DNA of 64,000 bases, from positions 21,743,981-21,807,980 of the forward strand of contig OV050032.1 of NCBI GenBank assembly GCA_920105625.2. The letters run 5' to 3'. Each line of letters opens with the position of its first letter. Within the stretch, counting starts at the first letter, position 1. The translations under genes and the position numbers were made by a program. Shown one piece after another: positions 13,501 to 27,293 of the stretch. Source of the DNA: Clusia tigrina (lineage: Eukaryota > Arthropoda > Insecta > Diptera > Clusiidae). Under the pieces are notes generated by a model. It had not been told where the DNA came from. It saw only the letters and a program-made list of their open reading frames with translations, and ran no database searches.

Positions 13501-16500
13501 ATTGTAATAAGAAATCAACAGAAAAACGGAGCACTTCGAGGCTCATGGCGCAAATGCTGCACGGGACCTACAATGTGCGCTGCATTTTACGTGCTTAATT
13601 TTACATTTATTGAGTGCAAATTTTAAAAGTCCGCATTAAGTTAAATTTTCTGTTGTTATTTTGATCGTTTTCTTTTTTCATTCTGTGTCTTTTCCTTCTT
13701 TTTTTTGTGTTGTGTTCTTTTTTGTGTCTTTTGCTGCTGTCGTTTTTCCATGTGGCTGTCTGATGAAATTGCAGCGATAAAAGTGCTCATTGCTAACAAT
13801 TGTTTAGCTAAATATGACAAAGCATGCAATTTAGAGCTGCCGTAGCTGGAGCAGCAGGCGCAAACACAGAAACACAAAAACGTGCCGTGCCGTACCGTAC
13901 CGTATGGGTATGGAAAAATGACCAATGGGCGCCTGCGCAGAGGGTACCATAAATTTGCGCATGTGTCACTGAGTGGGCTACTTTTATGTTACACATATGC
14001 ACAATGCAGCACTCAAGTACGAGTTCATCCAGGTCTAATGGGAAAGTTGCTCAGCGATGTCGATGTCGAATCAGACACAGATTCAGATTGCACAAACTTC
14101 CCAGAGCATTCATTTCACAGTTCGTTTGGAGTTCGCAATTGTCACAGCAATTAAAACCGCAATCGCAGCGGACCACTGAGCCAGCTACTGTGATGAAAGA
14201 ATCCGCTGGAGTAGGAGCACCAGCAGTGGGAGTTAGTGTGGCCATGGAGGGCATGCCCCAACACGGCCATTGCGTAATTGTTTTGTGGCAGAGTAGCGTT
14301 TCTTTGGCTAATGTCGGTATTTGGATTGGAACCGTATCGCTTCAGTGTCACAAATATTGCCGCTGGCTCATGGTGTCTGCTTTAACACAAGTACTACTAT
14401 CAGCTGGTCTGTTTGGCCGCAGTGACTTGGTGACCAGTTTCCGCTCTCAGAACAATATAATCTAATCAGCAGTAAACAGAGTAAATCGAGGATTTCACAT
14501 TTTGAGCGCTTGCAAACCACCAACATAACTTAAATGGGGCCTTTAACCTAAGATGAAGGACTAAGAATGACTAAGAAGGGACTTCTACCTGTAAACAACC
14601 TAGGAAAGGAAGTGTACCAATGGAAACATAGATGCAAGTAACTTTAACTAGCCAAAACAATATGAACAAGAATTAGCCCTGGTTTGTCTGTGAAATGATG
14701 ATGAGCCATCTTGTACTCTTATTTCCTGAAAACACGATATAGAGTACGCGACTATTTTATATATTATAGTTGGATCGAATCAAAAATATTTAATAAACAT
14801 CCTTTGAGGTTTATTGACTTTTCACGCAATTTGACCCCCTTATGTGGACAGACTTCCGTCTAAAATATTAAACTTCTTGCCTCGCATACATATGGCCAAG
14901 AATGCATTGTGTGCTACCTTCACTACTGCAGCACTGCAGTGTAAGCTTGGCAATATCCTCTAACTTTCAACATGACCGAGCATTTTTCAATGATATAGTG
15001 TTGCTGATATATTTCCTCACATCCAGTTTTATTCCTACAAACTTCTCAGTCATTTCCTTCCAGAATCTTCTTCAGGTCAAACCATGTTGAAGTGTATTTC
15101 AAATGTATATGCGGGGATAGTGGATTGTTTGTTAAATTTCTGTACAATGTCTGATGCTTCAAATTTGCCAAATTTCATCACTCACAAAAGAATCATTAAG
15201 CATCGTTTGCAGTATAAAATTTGGGTATGCCTCCACCAAGCGAATATTTGATTGAAAATTACTGTAATTATGCATGCATGTTATTAACCTCAAGCGTGTT
15301 AATCAACCTTCAACCGTTGTTATCTGAACGTGTGGCACGGATGTCAAAAGCATACGTTTTGTTTTGTTTAAAGTACTTTCATACACGTATTAAAGAATTC
15401 TTAATTAAACTGCCACAATTTGAAATCAATTTAAGAGAGTATTAATTAAGCAAGCGCACAAAATCCAACGCGTTGCTATTAACACCACATCAAAGGAAGA
15501 TGCTATTCGTATGGCGAATTCAAGGCTGTAACTAAAAACCGAAATAACAATGGAAACAATAAAGCCCATTGAGGAAAAAACGCAATAGTAGGAATTCACA
15601 ACAAAAACAGCAAAAGCGGATAAGCTGCATGTCACATCTGTGGCAGCAGGCACTTTCCTTACCTCGGCAAAATAGGTACTCGGCAGTTTAGGAACATGGC
15701 AGAATGTTCCCAAGAAATATGGCATAATTTCAGTTGAGATCTACTGACTTAGGATTGAATCCGACCCCATGATTCAAACAAAAAATCTTTCAAGTCGAAT
15801 CTGTATACGAAAACGAAGAAATTATATATACACATACATATAAAGGAGGCAAAAAGAAGTCCTAGAAATCAGTTCAAGAGAGAAGTTGAATCTATAAGAA
15901 TGAAATTCGAGGTCACAGTGTGCAATTGTCCCTATTCGAATGCCTCCTCGTATTTAGAAGACATGAAACCGCACGAAGTACATTCATACTCGTACACGTT
16001 TGAATTCTCACATAAATCAAAATATTTTGAATCAGTCTGAATCGCGAGTATGAAACCATGTGGCTCCAGTTCATCCAGTTCTTTGAAATGCCATCTTCGC
16101 TCAGTGGCCAACTCATTAGGTTAAGCGATGAAACTTAAAGCAGACGCATATTCGAATACTCGAATACCCACTGTGCTGCGGCCTGGTGTGATATTAGCGT
16201 AAGGCAAAGCCACTTCATAGCCACCAACATTCTTTGAGGCCGATTTAATGTTTGTTTTCGCTCTTTTAATTACAATTATTAATATATTTTTTTATTTCTG
16301 TGCTTACTTCAGTATTAAAATGCAATTAATTTCTGCAAATATGCCTGCTCGCACATACCAAAGCGCTTCTGTGCTAAATAAATTGAAATGTTTGTGTGCA
16401 TCGTATTCGGTTTCTCGAAACTACCATAGGAACAGCAACGACAACAACAACAACAGCAGCAGCAAACTGAGCATTATTGCCAAATCACAATTGAAATGAA

Positions 16501-16585
16501 CAGCTTTACAGGAAGACCATAAGCTCAAGACAACTGAGACAGCGTGGTCGACATGTAAATGCGGCTGCTGGCTTGGTGTTTATTG

Positions 16586-16625
16586 GTGGTGCTGGTACTG
16601 GTGCTGGTGCTGGTGCTGGTGCTGC
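16586..16625. repeat. (GGTGCT)n hexanucleotide repeat
   Basis: Five to six imperfect GGTGCT units. The opposite strand reads as Ala/Pro or Ser/Thr repeats in short open frames, which I do not treat as genes. Confidence 0.8.
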
Positions 16626-19600
16626 TCTGGCTGGATGACGGGCCAAAGTACACTGCTTGAACGTATGGCAGGCTGGCCAAGGCAAGGCAGAGCACCGCAC
16701 CGCACCGCACATCACAGCACAACAGGGCGTCCTACTATGCTCGCAGAGTCTGGCCAGGGGTTATGATTAATGAGTTTGAAGCCATTTAAATGAACATTAA
16801 AGCCTGTCTGGTATGTGCACAATGCAATTTGGCGCTAATCACTAACTTCATTATTGCTCTATTTGTTGTTACCTTTGTGGCCGTTGTTGGTGCCGTTGTT
16901 GACGATATGCTACTATTTATTTGCCAATGCAAAACCGAAAGAAGCCACACGAATGCCAGCAACAAAAACAACAAGAAAAGGGGAAAAAGGTGCTTGCGGC
17001 AATCGCTTTGTACTAGGCACAAATCACAGGTAGACACAGCACAATAACAGTGCTGGTAAAAAAGCACATTTTAAATTGTTGCGGTTTTGCAATTGCACGA
17101 ATAAATGTGTCAACCTGCCTGGCCGCCTGTCCACCAGCCGTTTGCGTCATGCCCGTCTGCACGTTATGCTTTTGATTTCCTCATTTTATCAGATCACAAA
17201 AATTTATGTCAAGTTCGTAATTCTTTTTACGATTTTTTTATTTTTGGCATTTTTGCTTTGTATTTTGAAATTTGTTAAAATTTTTTGTAATTTTTTAATA
17301 CATTTTTCTTTTTGTTTTGATTTTTTTTTTTTGTCTTTAATTTTACTGTTATCTTTAACAACATGCACTTGCACAAGAAACTTTTCAGCAATTTAACAAT
17401 ACTAATACAAACAAAACATACGAAAAAGAGCAACAACAATTATTTCATTTAAATTTTAAAACATATTTTAAATGAAATCCCAACGCAAGCAGAAAAATGT
17501 ATTCAAACAAAAGACACAAGCCACAAACTTGTTCGCCTGCATTCGTCCAGAATGCGAATGTAACCGTGTTGCATGTGCACGCACACACACACACGGACAC
17601 ACACCAACACACATACACAGAGTCACTCGTATTTTATTTGTTGTTCAATCTTATGTTCCCACTTGTTTTTGTTTACCTCAGAGTTCGGTCACTTTTTGGC
17701 CTATTGGCCTACAATGCAAGTGAACACATGTGAGCTCTATTAAGGCCAATGCGCCGAATCCAACGTGTGGCGCTTACGCACTTCGCCGTTACCTGCTGCG
17801 GCGTTAAGCTCTGCTCCGTTGTGCTGAGCCGGGCTGTGCTCAGCTGTGGACTAGAGTGGCTCAGTCGAGTGCGTGCGTGCTTTTGGCTGCGTCACATAGT
17901 CTGCCAAAATAAATGTCATGTGCGTAGTTCATGAGAGACTTGCCGTCGCTGCCATTGCTCCATTGCCGCAGTAGTGCCTGCTAACTGGACCGTTGTCCAC
18001 AGCTTGTTCGTTCGTAGCGGTGCGTTTGCGTCATAGAAATGCATTCGGAGAATGTGTAATTGGGAATTTTTGCAAATTGCGCACGCGCTGTGCGTAAATG
18101 TTATACACATGTTTGTGTCTGTTTTGTAGCCGTCGTCGTCATTGTTGTTGTTGTTGTTGTTGTCAGCACGGTTTTCTTGAGTTCTACATTTGATATATTT
18201 TAATTAGTAGGCGGTGATTATAGCGGAGCATGGGGTCCCTAGGAGCACTCTACTGCAACTGAATGCTTTTGATTGTTTAATAGTCTTACTGTGGGGAAGG
18301 GGAGTATGAAAATGAGAGAAAAACCAGCAAGCAACCGCCATAACAGAATATAAAATGCACCACAAAAATATAAGGTACTCATTCTTTAAATTATTGATGA
18401 AACAATCGCCTAGAACTCAGCTCATACCAGCCAGAGGAATGCTGGAGGCATTCACTGATTGTATAATTTCAGCCATCCTTGCCTGTCTACTCGCACAGCA
18501 CGCTTCCTTAGTTTAAAGGAAGAATTGCATGGCTATATTTTCACTGAAAGCTCTTTGGGGAGTGATTAACAACGGAGAGAACAATCACCGCTGTGATATT
18601 TCATGTTGACTTAATGCATTGTAAACTGGTTTGGTAGCTAACTGACAACAGAGCATGGGAAGTTATTGGAAACACTCTTACCATGAAAGGCAATATTGAG
18701 GACTCATTCCAAACTCATCAAAACAAACGCTTCTTTTGTTTCTTTAGAATAGATATTTTCTTTCTACTAAATGCCACAACTGACTGAAACTTGATGTAAA
18801 TATAAATCTAATAGTCCCGCCTGTTTCCGGAACTCGCAAACTCAATTTCCTCAAAAAGAACGAAACTCGATCGTGAACTTATCTCGATTTTTGGCATGTG
18901 AAGAAAGTAGCCACAGGCTAAAGTATCGACTATCGGAGTCTTTTAATCTCTTTAAACGTTTCGGCAGATCCACATCAACGTAATGGGAAAACCCCGCTGG
19001 TTGTTTAGAAAATAATTCCCTCAGATAATCGGGTGTGATCTGGTTGTGATCACATTCAGGGCAATATCAATCAGGCATACGTATCAGTAACACTAATAAA
19101 AGCACATACACATCCACACAAAACAACTCGATCGCTTGCAATGACGCAGCCATGGCTGGTGTGCAACACGCAAAACACGAAACGCAAAACTCCAAGCCCA
19201 AAGCAATCAGCGCGATCTTTTCCACAATACCAGTTTACATTTTATGTGAGTGCTTCGAAAAAGTTTCGAATTTTCTGGAAACAATTCGTAAGACTCTTCG
19301 CATTTTGTGTTACCGCACTCGCGCGTTTTGCAGCAGACCAACTCGGGCTGTGTACGCTCCATTAATTGCGCAGCAAATTCATGACCAACTGGCGGTAATA
19401 AAGTGGTGGCTTTTCAAATAAATTGCTTATAAACACTAAACCCTAATGAACAACAACAATCACAACAATGCCCGGAGAGCGAAGCTTTTGGGTACTCGTA
19501 AAATGTTCAACACCATTCTCAATGCTGTTTGGAATATTACTCGTAATTTAATTGAAAATAACCGTGGTAGGCAGTTAGGTAGGCATGAAATTTATGCGTC

Positions 19601-20230
19601 TTTTGGTGGGGAGCAAAAAACAAGCATTATAATTCCAACAACAACAATACCAACAACAACATCAACAACAACACAAAGTACAACTAAGCGCAATGAAAAG
19701 TTCTTTTGAAACACACACCAAAACAAAACCGAAACGGGGGAGCGAAATTTTATTCAAAAAGCCAGCAGCAAAACATTTCCCAAGAATATACCCCAAGCAA
19801 ACAGCAGCCAATGCAACCATACACAGCCACAACACCAACAAACTTCGCCATAATCGCATTCGAAAAAACAACAACATCGAAAAAACAACAACAACAGCAA
19901 CACCAACAACAAACACAACAACAATTCCGCACATACCACCGAGTGGCCTTGTCAATGTCGTTTTCGATGTGAATACAATTTCATACACGTACGTATGCAC
20001 ATTGGCAAAAAACTACGCCACAACAACAATGGCAACAACAACAATTGAAAGCTGTAAAGCGCCGAACAATTGCATTCTTCATAGAGCGGTAAACGCAGAG
20101 AAATCCAAGCTAAGCGAAACTAAACTAAACCAAACTGAACCGAGCCAGGCCAAGCCAAACCACACCTTGCGAATGATTGGTAATAATTTTTTTTCCATTT
20201 TTTTCGAACGTCACTATTGCAACTTTGACT

Positions 20231-20266
20231 GCTGTTGTTGTTGTTGTTGTTGTTGTTGTTGCTGTT
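20231..20266. repeat. (TTG)n trinucleotide repeat
   Basis: About eleven TTG units. It explains the Cys or Val runs at the ends of several long but spurious open frames between 19.7 and 20.5 kb. Confidence 0.9.
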
Positions 20267-22262
20267 AATCTAATGAATTCCATTCTTTTGTTATATTTAT
20301 CGGCTTATTTTTATATCATGAGATTTTTTGCTGCCGGCCTCCCTCCGTCCACCCAGGCCCCTTTTGGTTTGTTGGCTTTTTATAGCTTAATAAAAGCATG
20401 TGAATTCGTTCGGTCGCTCGGAGGAGAGGAGAGCTATGCACAAGCGGGCGGCGGTGTTGCTGCTGCCTTCGCTGTCGCTGCTTGACTTAACGTGGCTTAA
20501 TGTGGCACGTAATTCACCTGGCGTTGTGTGTGAAAGTGTATATAGAGCAGTTTCTGCCGTTTCTGCCACTTCGATTTGGACATGAATTATTCGTGCTTTT
20601 AATTAAGAGCCCGCGCAGCACCTTCGCTCGGCTTGGGAGGCGCACATTGATCGAGTACCGGCAATTTAATTGTAATTTATTTGCTCACAGTCATAAACAC
20701 ATTTGTACATTTTTGTATTTAACTATTGCAAAATATCGAATTATTCAGCGATGTTGTTTGATTTTGGCTGCTTTTACCCGAGCGCTACAAAGTTCGTCAA
20801 ACTTTGAAGCTGCTTACAATGCATTACGAGCAAGTGCTCGTAGTGTTATCTGCGATGATGGACGAGGAAGCCTGAAAATTGTGCCACACTTTCATTGAAA
20901 GTGCATTAAAATGTAACTCACTCTTGTTGGCCGCTCATTTTTCAAGCGATACAAGTACACAAGACGCCTTCATTAGCACCGCTGTTCACATTACTGGCAT
21001 TAAAGCTGCTGGAATGATGTGCTGGTACAACCTTGTAAATTCCTATAGGCAAACACTTTAAAAGGGTGGCAAGGGGAATGGGTAACGGCGAAAATTGTTG
21101 CCACAGCATTCTGGAGTTCTACGTTACTTGCACAGTGACTGACAGAATTTTATTTATTGCTGAGTAAGCGGTGAAGAACTGAATATGCAGAACATCAATT
21201 ATGTTTGCCTTGAACCAACCAATTAGTGCGTGTTTAATTACGATTGACAGTCAGTTAAACTTGTTCAGTATATTTTCATCCACTGACACACTGGGATTGA
21301 GAGTGGCTCATTGACATGGGGACAGCCTACCGCGAACACGTTATTCTGGCACCTTTTCTCACACCTCGCAGATGCCAACACTTCCAATTTGATGAGCCAA
21401 ACCTCCTTAAGAAGGGTTAGTTGTGTATACAATGAACGCGCATCAATTAATTTCTTGAGAACAACACTCTTAAGAGATCCACATTGAGGCAGAATATTAT
21501 TTTAGATACGACTTTCAGTTTTCTAAATGTTCCCATTTTCAGTTACGGACCCACTAATTAAGTACTCAATATTTTTGGTGTATGTGAAGACCTTTTTAAA
21601 ATGCGAACACATACATCTGGTGTAGAAAGAATAGTCTCTCATAGTTTGGTATCGAATACTCAGAGGCTTCGAATACTTTTGAATTACTCATATAGGCAAA
21701 AGTTGATGTTATGGGAGTCATACACGTACACAGCTCTGAATTACGACTGAGTGGACCAACAGCTGAAACAAATATATATACACCACTTCACAATACCCTT
21801 ATTTCACTGAGAGAGGAGTGAATTCGTGAAGGAAGCACCAATTCACAATCCCATTAATTTATTGAGAGATGAGTGAGTTGGTGAATGGGTTGTACAAAGC
21901 TTTAAATAGAGTCTCATAACTCAGTTACTAGATGAAGTAATTCAATCAAAATTTCACCAATTCCATAAGAGATGAGTCTAAAGCTTCAATGCGAAGTTAT
22001 TGCTGTGTCATGCTCTACGAAAAATGAGATCAATACTCTACGAAGAATGTTATGAATTATGATGACAGTTTATTTCTCTAACAATCTTATCGAATGTTTC
22101 TAACAGTTACCTCGTTGAAGTGGTTCTATGTACCACTTCATATTGCAAAATGAGTTATTCGCACATCCTTGCTACCAATGAGTACTTTTCGGTGGATTAG
22201 TACGAGTAATATACCTCACATTTCGCCTTAACCATAGTTAATGGTTCTAATAAAGGTAACAT

Positions 22263-22780
22263 CTTTCTCCCCCTTCTAACATCTCTCCCTTTGTCTATCC
22301 TTCTATCCTTCCTCCAACTCTACCTCTATCTCCTCCTATATCTTTTGCTATCTCAGCCATGCTCAACTCTATCTCTCCTCTATCTCTCTATCTTTCCTCT
22401 ATCTCCTCCTATATCTCTTGCTATCTCATCTCTCTCTGTCTGTCTCTCTATATCTCTGTCTCTCTATTTCTCTGTCTCTCTTTATATCCCTCTATATCTA
22501 TCCCTCCCTCTATATCTCTGTCTCTCTATATCTCTGGCTCGCTTTATATCCCTCTATCTCTATCCGTCCCTCTATATCTCTGTCTCTCTATAACTCTGGC
22601 TCTCTTTATATCCCTCTAACTCTATCCCTCCTTCTATATCTATCTCTTTATCCTTTTCTCTATCTCCTCCTATCTCCCCCTCTATCCCTATCATCTCTCC
22701 CTCATTCTCTCCCTCTATCTCTCCCTCTATCTCTCCCTCTTTATCATCCTATCTCTCTCTCTCTCCCTCCAACTCAATCT
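22263..22780 (+). repeat. Polypyrimidine (CTAT/CTCT) tract of about 0.5 kb
   Basis: Nearly pure C/T on the plus strand with occasional A, made of interleaved TCTCTATC, TCTCTGTC and CTCCCTCTA blocks. A higher-order repeat of about 85-90 nt is visible between 22440 and 22640 (TATATCCCTCTATCTCTATC recurs). Open frames in all three plus frames are artefacts of the composition. Confidence 0.92.
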
Positions 22781-23929
22781 AAAAGCCTTTGTTGTGCAAA
22801 TATTTCGAAGCTATAGTACATTTATATGATGGCGGAATAATACATTTATAAACAACTGACTGAATCTCTAGAAGCTTTGTAAAACCGCTTAGGAAGGTTT
22901 CAACAATTTAACGATTGCTTACGAGTATTTATAAATAATTTATTTCTTTTAATATCTTTTGTGATTTCTCCCTCCTTTGATTTAGCTTCATTTCAGGACA
23001 CTGCTATATTCAAAGTAACTGAGAGAATTGCCGAGAAGCGATTTAAGTGAAGTAAACAATGAGATGGTTAAACCGTTCAATGCATTGAAACTAGGATTGA
23101 AGATCTGGTCCAATGGCAGCACTGTAAGATCTGGTGAGAAGATTTCACAAAGCGATTTACCGCCTCACGCTGGTACTGACGAGAGAAATCTGAGTTGTAA
23201 TCTCGCACAATCGCTCTGCTATGACACATCTTTTCCATGTCATTTCAGGTTAATTGTTTTATAATTCAATTCTTATGTACTTCAAGTGACAACATTACCA
23301 ACTCGTGAAGTGGTCCGACGTCAGGGAGTCCACTGAGGTAAGGTCGAATTTATCATGACCTTACTTTAAATTGTTAACAATTTTCGATTTTCTTTCTTTT
23401 CCGATTCTTTTTTCCCAACATTTTAACAATTAATTTTTTTAAGCTGTTTGTATACATATGCGAGTGGGTGCGTGTGTGAGCGTGTGTGTGGTAATTGTTT
23501 TCCTACAAAACCGAAGCAATACACACACACACGCTCACTCACTCTGATATGACTGGCCTTGCTCTTACAATTCCATTTGAAATTAATTGTTAAAGCGGCA
23601 TGCAAGGAAATAGCGCCAGTCACTGCGAGACAAACCACACCATGCACTGAAGCTTCACGCACATCAGCAGCGGCGGTCACAATTTTCGCTGTCGCTTGCC
23701 TACGCCAGTTGGCTGAGTCAGCCAAATGAATGAGTGCAGCTCCGCAGACACATCGGCAGAGAGGAAGAGAGAACCGGTTTCGAAATGCCAGTCAATTAGG
23801 TTGAAAAAAACCATCCAGAAGAATGCGCTTCGTCTCATGACTCGTCTCTTGGATTCTGACAGAGATTAGTGGAGATAAGGCTAAGGGTCAAGCACAGGAT
23901 GTAGCTGTAAACGCACCAAAGCTGTAAGT

Positions 23930-24270
23930 CAGATCTAAGTCTGTTGGCAAGTCCTGCTACAGGTATACCTGGAGTGGAATACTATGGAAAGGAAAAGGTA
24001 AACACAAGTCGAAGGCAATAGAACTGCAAATGTTTACGCACGATTCTTTGGACTTCCAGTTCCATGTTAAGTCAGCCCTATCACGAAACTGCGGCTATAA
24101 GGGCATTGTGTGAATGAAGAGAAACCATGACATGTTTTTGTCCAGAAATGCGTGATCTGCTCAAACTACTTGTAAGCTCAACCAAATACGAATTGTCACT
24201 TTATATTCTTCGGAAGAACACCAGCATGAATTTAGAGTTCCACGTCTTCTTCCACATAAAAGTCAATGCA
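23930..24270 (+). mobile_element. Decayed LINE RNase H / C-terminal fragment
   Basis: Frame-broken plus-strand remnants resemble a LINE RNase H domain: VCWQVLLQVYLEW, a degraded segment, then VEGNRTANVYARFFGLPVP, which fits the G-N-x-x-A-D motif with Asp lost. This is followed in another frame by TCFCPEMRDLLKLLVSSTKY, placed like the linker before the terminal Cys motif. Several stops and at least one frameshift are present. The call rests on motif order only. Confidence 0.45.
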
Positions 24271-26099
24271 AAAACTTTCTTGATGCTCTGGCCCGAATGA
24301 AATAGTTCCCGACTTGTCACCAGTCTCATTAACAACTAACTTCCAGCTCTATCGTCCCCGGAGCATCTAGATGGCTGCCTTTACTGGATGTTGGTCCTTA
24401 AAGCTATTTTTCATGGAATTGCAGGCCGAACGAACTTTCTAGAGATGAACCCCAGACTTAAAATATCTATGTGGGACTAAGCCACTGAAGATGTTACTCA
24501 TAGGTTAGCCATACATGTCAAGTTATAAGGTATTCTTGACACCAATTAGGCATAACTCTTTTACACTTTCTGACACGTCTGAATTTCCTCATAATTCAGC
24601 AGCATGAGCAGGCTATAACTGCAGATAATACGTATTCATGTGAATGCCATACAGTAACAATGAATGGGTTCACCCCTGATTCTATGCGAACGAGTAATTC
24701 CATAATAATACCATAGATTATTTTTCACCGCGTCTCCCTCGCTACATACATAATTGATTATCATGAATTATGAATTATCAAACAAATCTTTGCCTGCTTT
24801 TCTAGCGTTGTTACTCGCACAGCTGTGTTCAATTAAAGCAGTTGCAGTCCCAGTTCCACAACGAGCACAACAATTTGTCCTGCACTAGAGCGATACTGTA
24901 AATGAAAACATGAATCACTTTTAATTTAAATCGCTCTTTTTGCATATTAAATTGACATGTTCAACATGCAACACGACAACAATAAAGTTAATTGCCTGCC
25001 AAGCCGCGCACTTAAGTGTGCGCCAGCAGACAGACACCGTCCGAGCAGAACTCTGAACTACTCGTAGAATCCGGCGCAGTGCTCATGGAGCGAAATCTCA
25101 ATAGTTGGGATTGCAATTGCAAGGTTACCAGCGGTCAACAGCAGCTGCTCATGCGCGCTCGAGGAAAAAAATCATTTTCCCACAACTATCAACGCCAGAT
25201 CCACGCCAGACACAGTAGCTGCGTGGCAGTGCGGTGCGGTGCGGATATTCTGCGGTCGACTTGGCTGGCGTGATTTTACGACTATTGCACTGGTTGCGGT
25301 TTGTGTGCATTCGCAACTACTTTGAGCTGATTGTTATGACTAATCCGCCGATCGATTCTAATGAGAGCCACGCTCGCTGCCCTGGTTTAGTTATGTGGCG
25401 ATTATTATATCCTAGAGTAATTCGAAAGTGATTGGCAGTTCCGCAAATTGCAGTAGCGTTTAAAGCAACGCCCAATCCTAAATGCCAGTTCGTCCATTTG
25501 GCTACGTGGGCTCCGAGCAGGCGCCAATTTGCGAAGCAATTGAAAGGCAAAAATCAAACGAACCAAATCAGAAACCCATTTGCATATTTTGAGTTTGAGC
25601 TATTAAATTTTTATATACTGATATTTTAACTAGTTGCATAACTTAAATGAATGCAGCAGCTCCATTAAATGTCAAATTCAGTCACACAATTTTACAATAC
25701 GAGTGTATTAAACAGAAGTGTACGATCAGTTGGAAACGGGGTGTGTACAAGGCCAGTTCTGCTGCGATCTGAGCAGATCAAAAGTTTTCAATAAAAAAAC
25801 CAAAAAGCTTTTCTGAACTGCCAATTTAGCTGCAAAAAGTCCACAGTCCTTCGCAACTGAGAGCATTTTAGTATATACTCATTTGGCTCATTTGACTAGC
25901 AGAAGCTAACTGCGTATCCTCCTTTTCCTCGCTATCGTATCTGCAGTTGGTCTTTGCAGTCAGAGCTCTTCCAAATTTGCAATAATGTTCGATTGATTAA
26001 TATTCCACGCATGATGGCGGGATTATCTTGGTTGGTTGTCTGACGGCGGGTGTGGCAACTGCCTCAGTTCTACTGCAAGCAAAGGCTTCCCAAGCAGCA
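24271..26099. other. No gene recognised
   Basis: Ordinary AT-rich sequence with a GC-richer patch at 25010-25550. No domain or splice structure seen. Confidence 0.5.
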
Positions 26100-26490
26100 T
26101 TGTGGTCAGTTTAACATTCAAAGCTTTGATAAAAACTCTGACAGGTTACCTAAAAGGCCACTGTCGTTTAAGAAGCCACCTCATGAAACTGGGTCTCTCA
26201 CCAGTAAAGACGTGTAGGTTTTGCACGAAGGCAGACGAAACACCAGAGCAGCTTCTAATGAACTGCGAAGCCTTAGCTCACAGTAGGAAGAAATGTCTGG
26301 GGCATTACTGGCCCGAGGGCAGATACATTAGGGAAATGAACCCCAACTCAGTGCTAAGCTTCCTTAGAACTGTTGGAATAATAGTAGATCTTTAATAGGT
26401 ACATGCAGGAGGAGTACAATAGATCAAATTGGTCGAGATACTTTTTCCCTCTTTATTTCATTAATTCATTCAGTCATTCATTCAACTTTC
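26100..26490 (+). mobile_element. LINE 3' fragment, family C
   Basis: One open frame encodes LIKTLTGYLKGHCRLRSHLM, then KTCRFCTKADETPEQLLMNC and EALAHSRKKCLGHYWP, ending at a TAA at 26393-26395. The spacing of GHC, H, CRFC, E and NC fits the LINE ORF2 C-terminal zinc-binding motif. The open frame starts upstream at 26036, but family similarity is clear only from about 26120. The 3' flank ends in an imperfect (ATTC)n tail near 26457-26487. The frame is cleaner than in the other fragments, suggesting a younger insertion. Confidence 0.8.
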
Positions 26491-27136
26491 AAAGCCGTAG
26501 CAACCAATGATGCCACCACCCCATTCCCCATACTAAATAATTACTCATGGATCAAGCATGACCCCAAAATCACACAGTGTTGCTTGTACACCCAACTGCG
26601 GAGTTGGAAATAGACTTCATCCAAAAATATGAACACTTTGACACTTCGATGTCATTTTCCAATTTATTTAAATCTATCGTAGAGATGGGATAATGAAGTG
26701 GGTGATGATTTTGCTTCAACTCAAGCAAATAATTGTATGTAATAAAGTGTCACTAGCGTTCAATTGTTGAGCTCGCCAAAGAATGTAGGTGCTTGGGTTC
26801 CTACACAATGGTAATTCTTCCGTCTATAGAGAAAGTGAGCACGTCTATGCCAGTTTAATGAACTTTCTGTATGAATTCGCCACACTGTCCGCTGAAAGTG
26901 CTTCTACAAATTTTGAACAGTTTGTTCACGTAAATGTTCAATAAATTATAATCAGAACAACAAAAAGAACTCTAGCGATAAAAAAAAGTTCTTTAAATTA
27001 TAAAATACCATGTAGAAAATGTAAATAATGTAAAAACGGAGTACCTGTGCTGGACTCTTGGTATTTTTAACAAATTAATGATGAAGTAGGATCAAATAAG
27101 ATCAAAGTTTCTCGGCTTATCATGGCGAATTCTAGG

Positions 27137-27293
27137 TAGGTAGGTAGGTAGGAGTGGCCGCCCAGTTTGCCAAAAGCACACTTGAGCACACATAATGGCC
27201 CATTATGATACCACGGTGTGGCGCCGTTCAAGCACTGACTAAAAAGGTTCCCATACTTGGGATGGTGATAGTCAGCGCAAGGACAGCGCCAAA
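27137..27293 (-). mobile_element. LINE family A, 3'-UTR-only insertion with target-site duplication
   Basis: About 157 nt of family A 3' UTR in reverse orientation, with a (TAGG)n tail at its left end on the plus strand. It matches the UTR near 4.15-4.30 kb. The 12-mer GCGAATTCTAGG occurs exactly at 27125-27136 and again at 27294-27305, flanking the insert as a target-site duplication. This is the expected product of target-primed reverse transcription with severe 5' truncation. Confidence 0.88.

Larger units (their letters stand above)
4301..22262. other. About 18 kb with no supported gene
   Basis: Holds scattered TTG/CAA, TG and CCA repeats, poly-T stretches and many short frames. The longest frames (13986-14465 plus, 159 codons; 19693-20268 plus, 191 codons) are low complexity or lack any family signal. 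It could be intron or regulatory DNA of a gene whose exons lie outside. Confidence 0.5.

Noticed and set aside
13986..14465. 159-codon plus-strand frame
   Set aside because: No family signal, no signal peptide, and overlapping frames on both strands are equally open.
19693..20268. Longest plus-strand frame outside the cuticle genes (191 codons)
   Set aside because: Composed of ACA/CAA-derived Thr, Asn and Lys runs and ends in poly-Cys from the (TTG)n repeat; no domain or splice support.
22291..22816. Three overlapping Leu/Ser/Tyr-rich frames resembling membrane proteins
   Set aside because: All three plus frames are open because the DNA is nearly all pyrimidine; a composition artefact.
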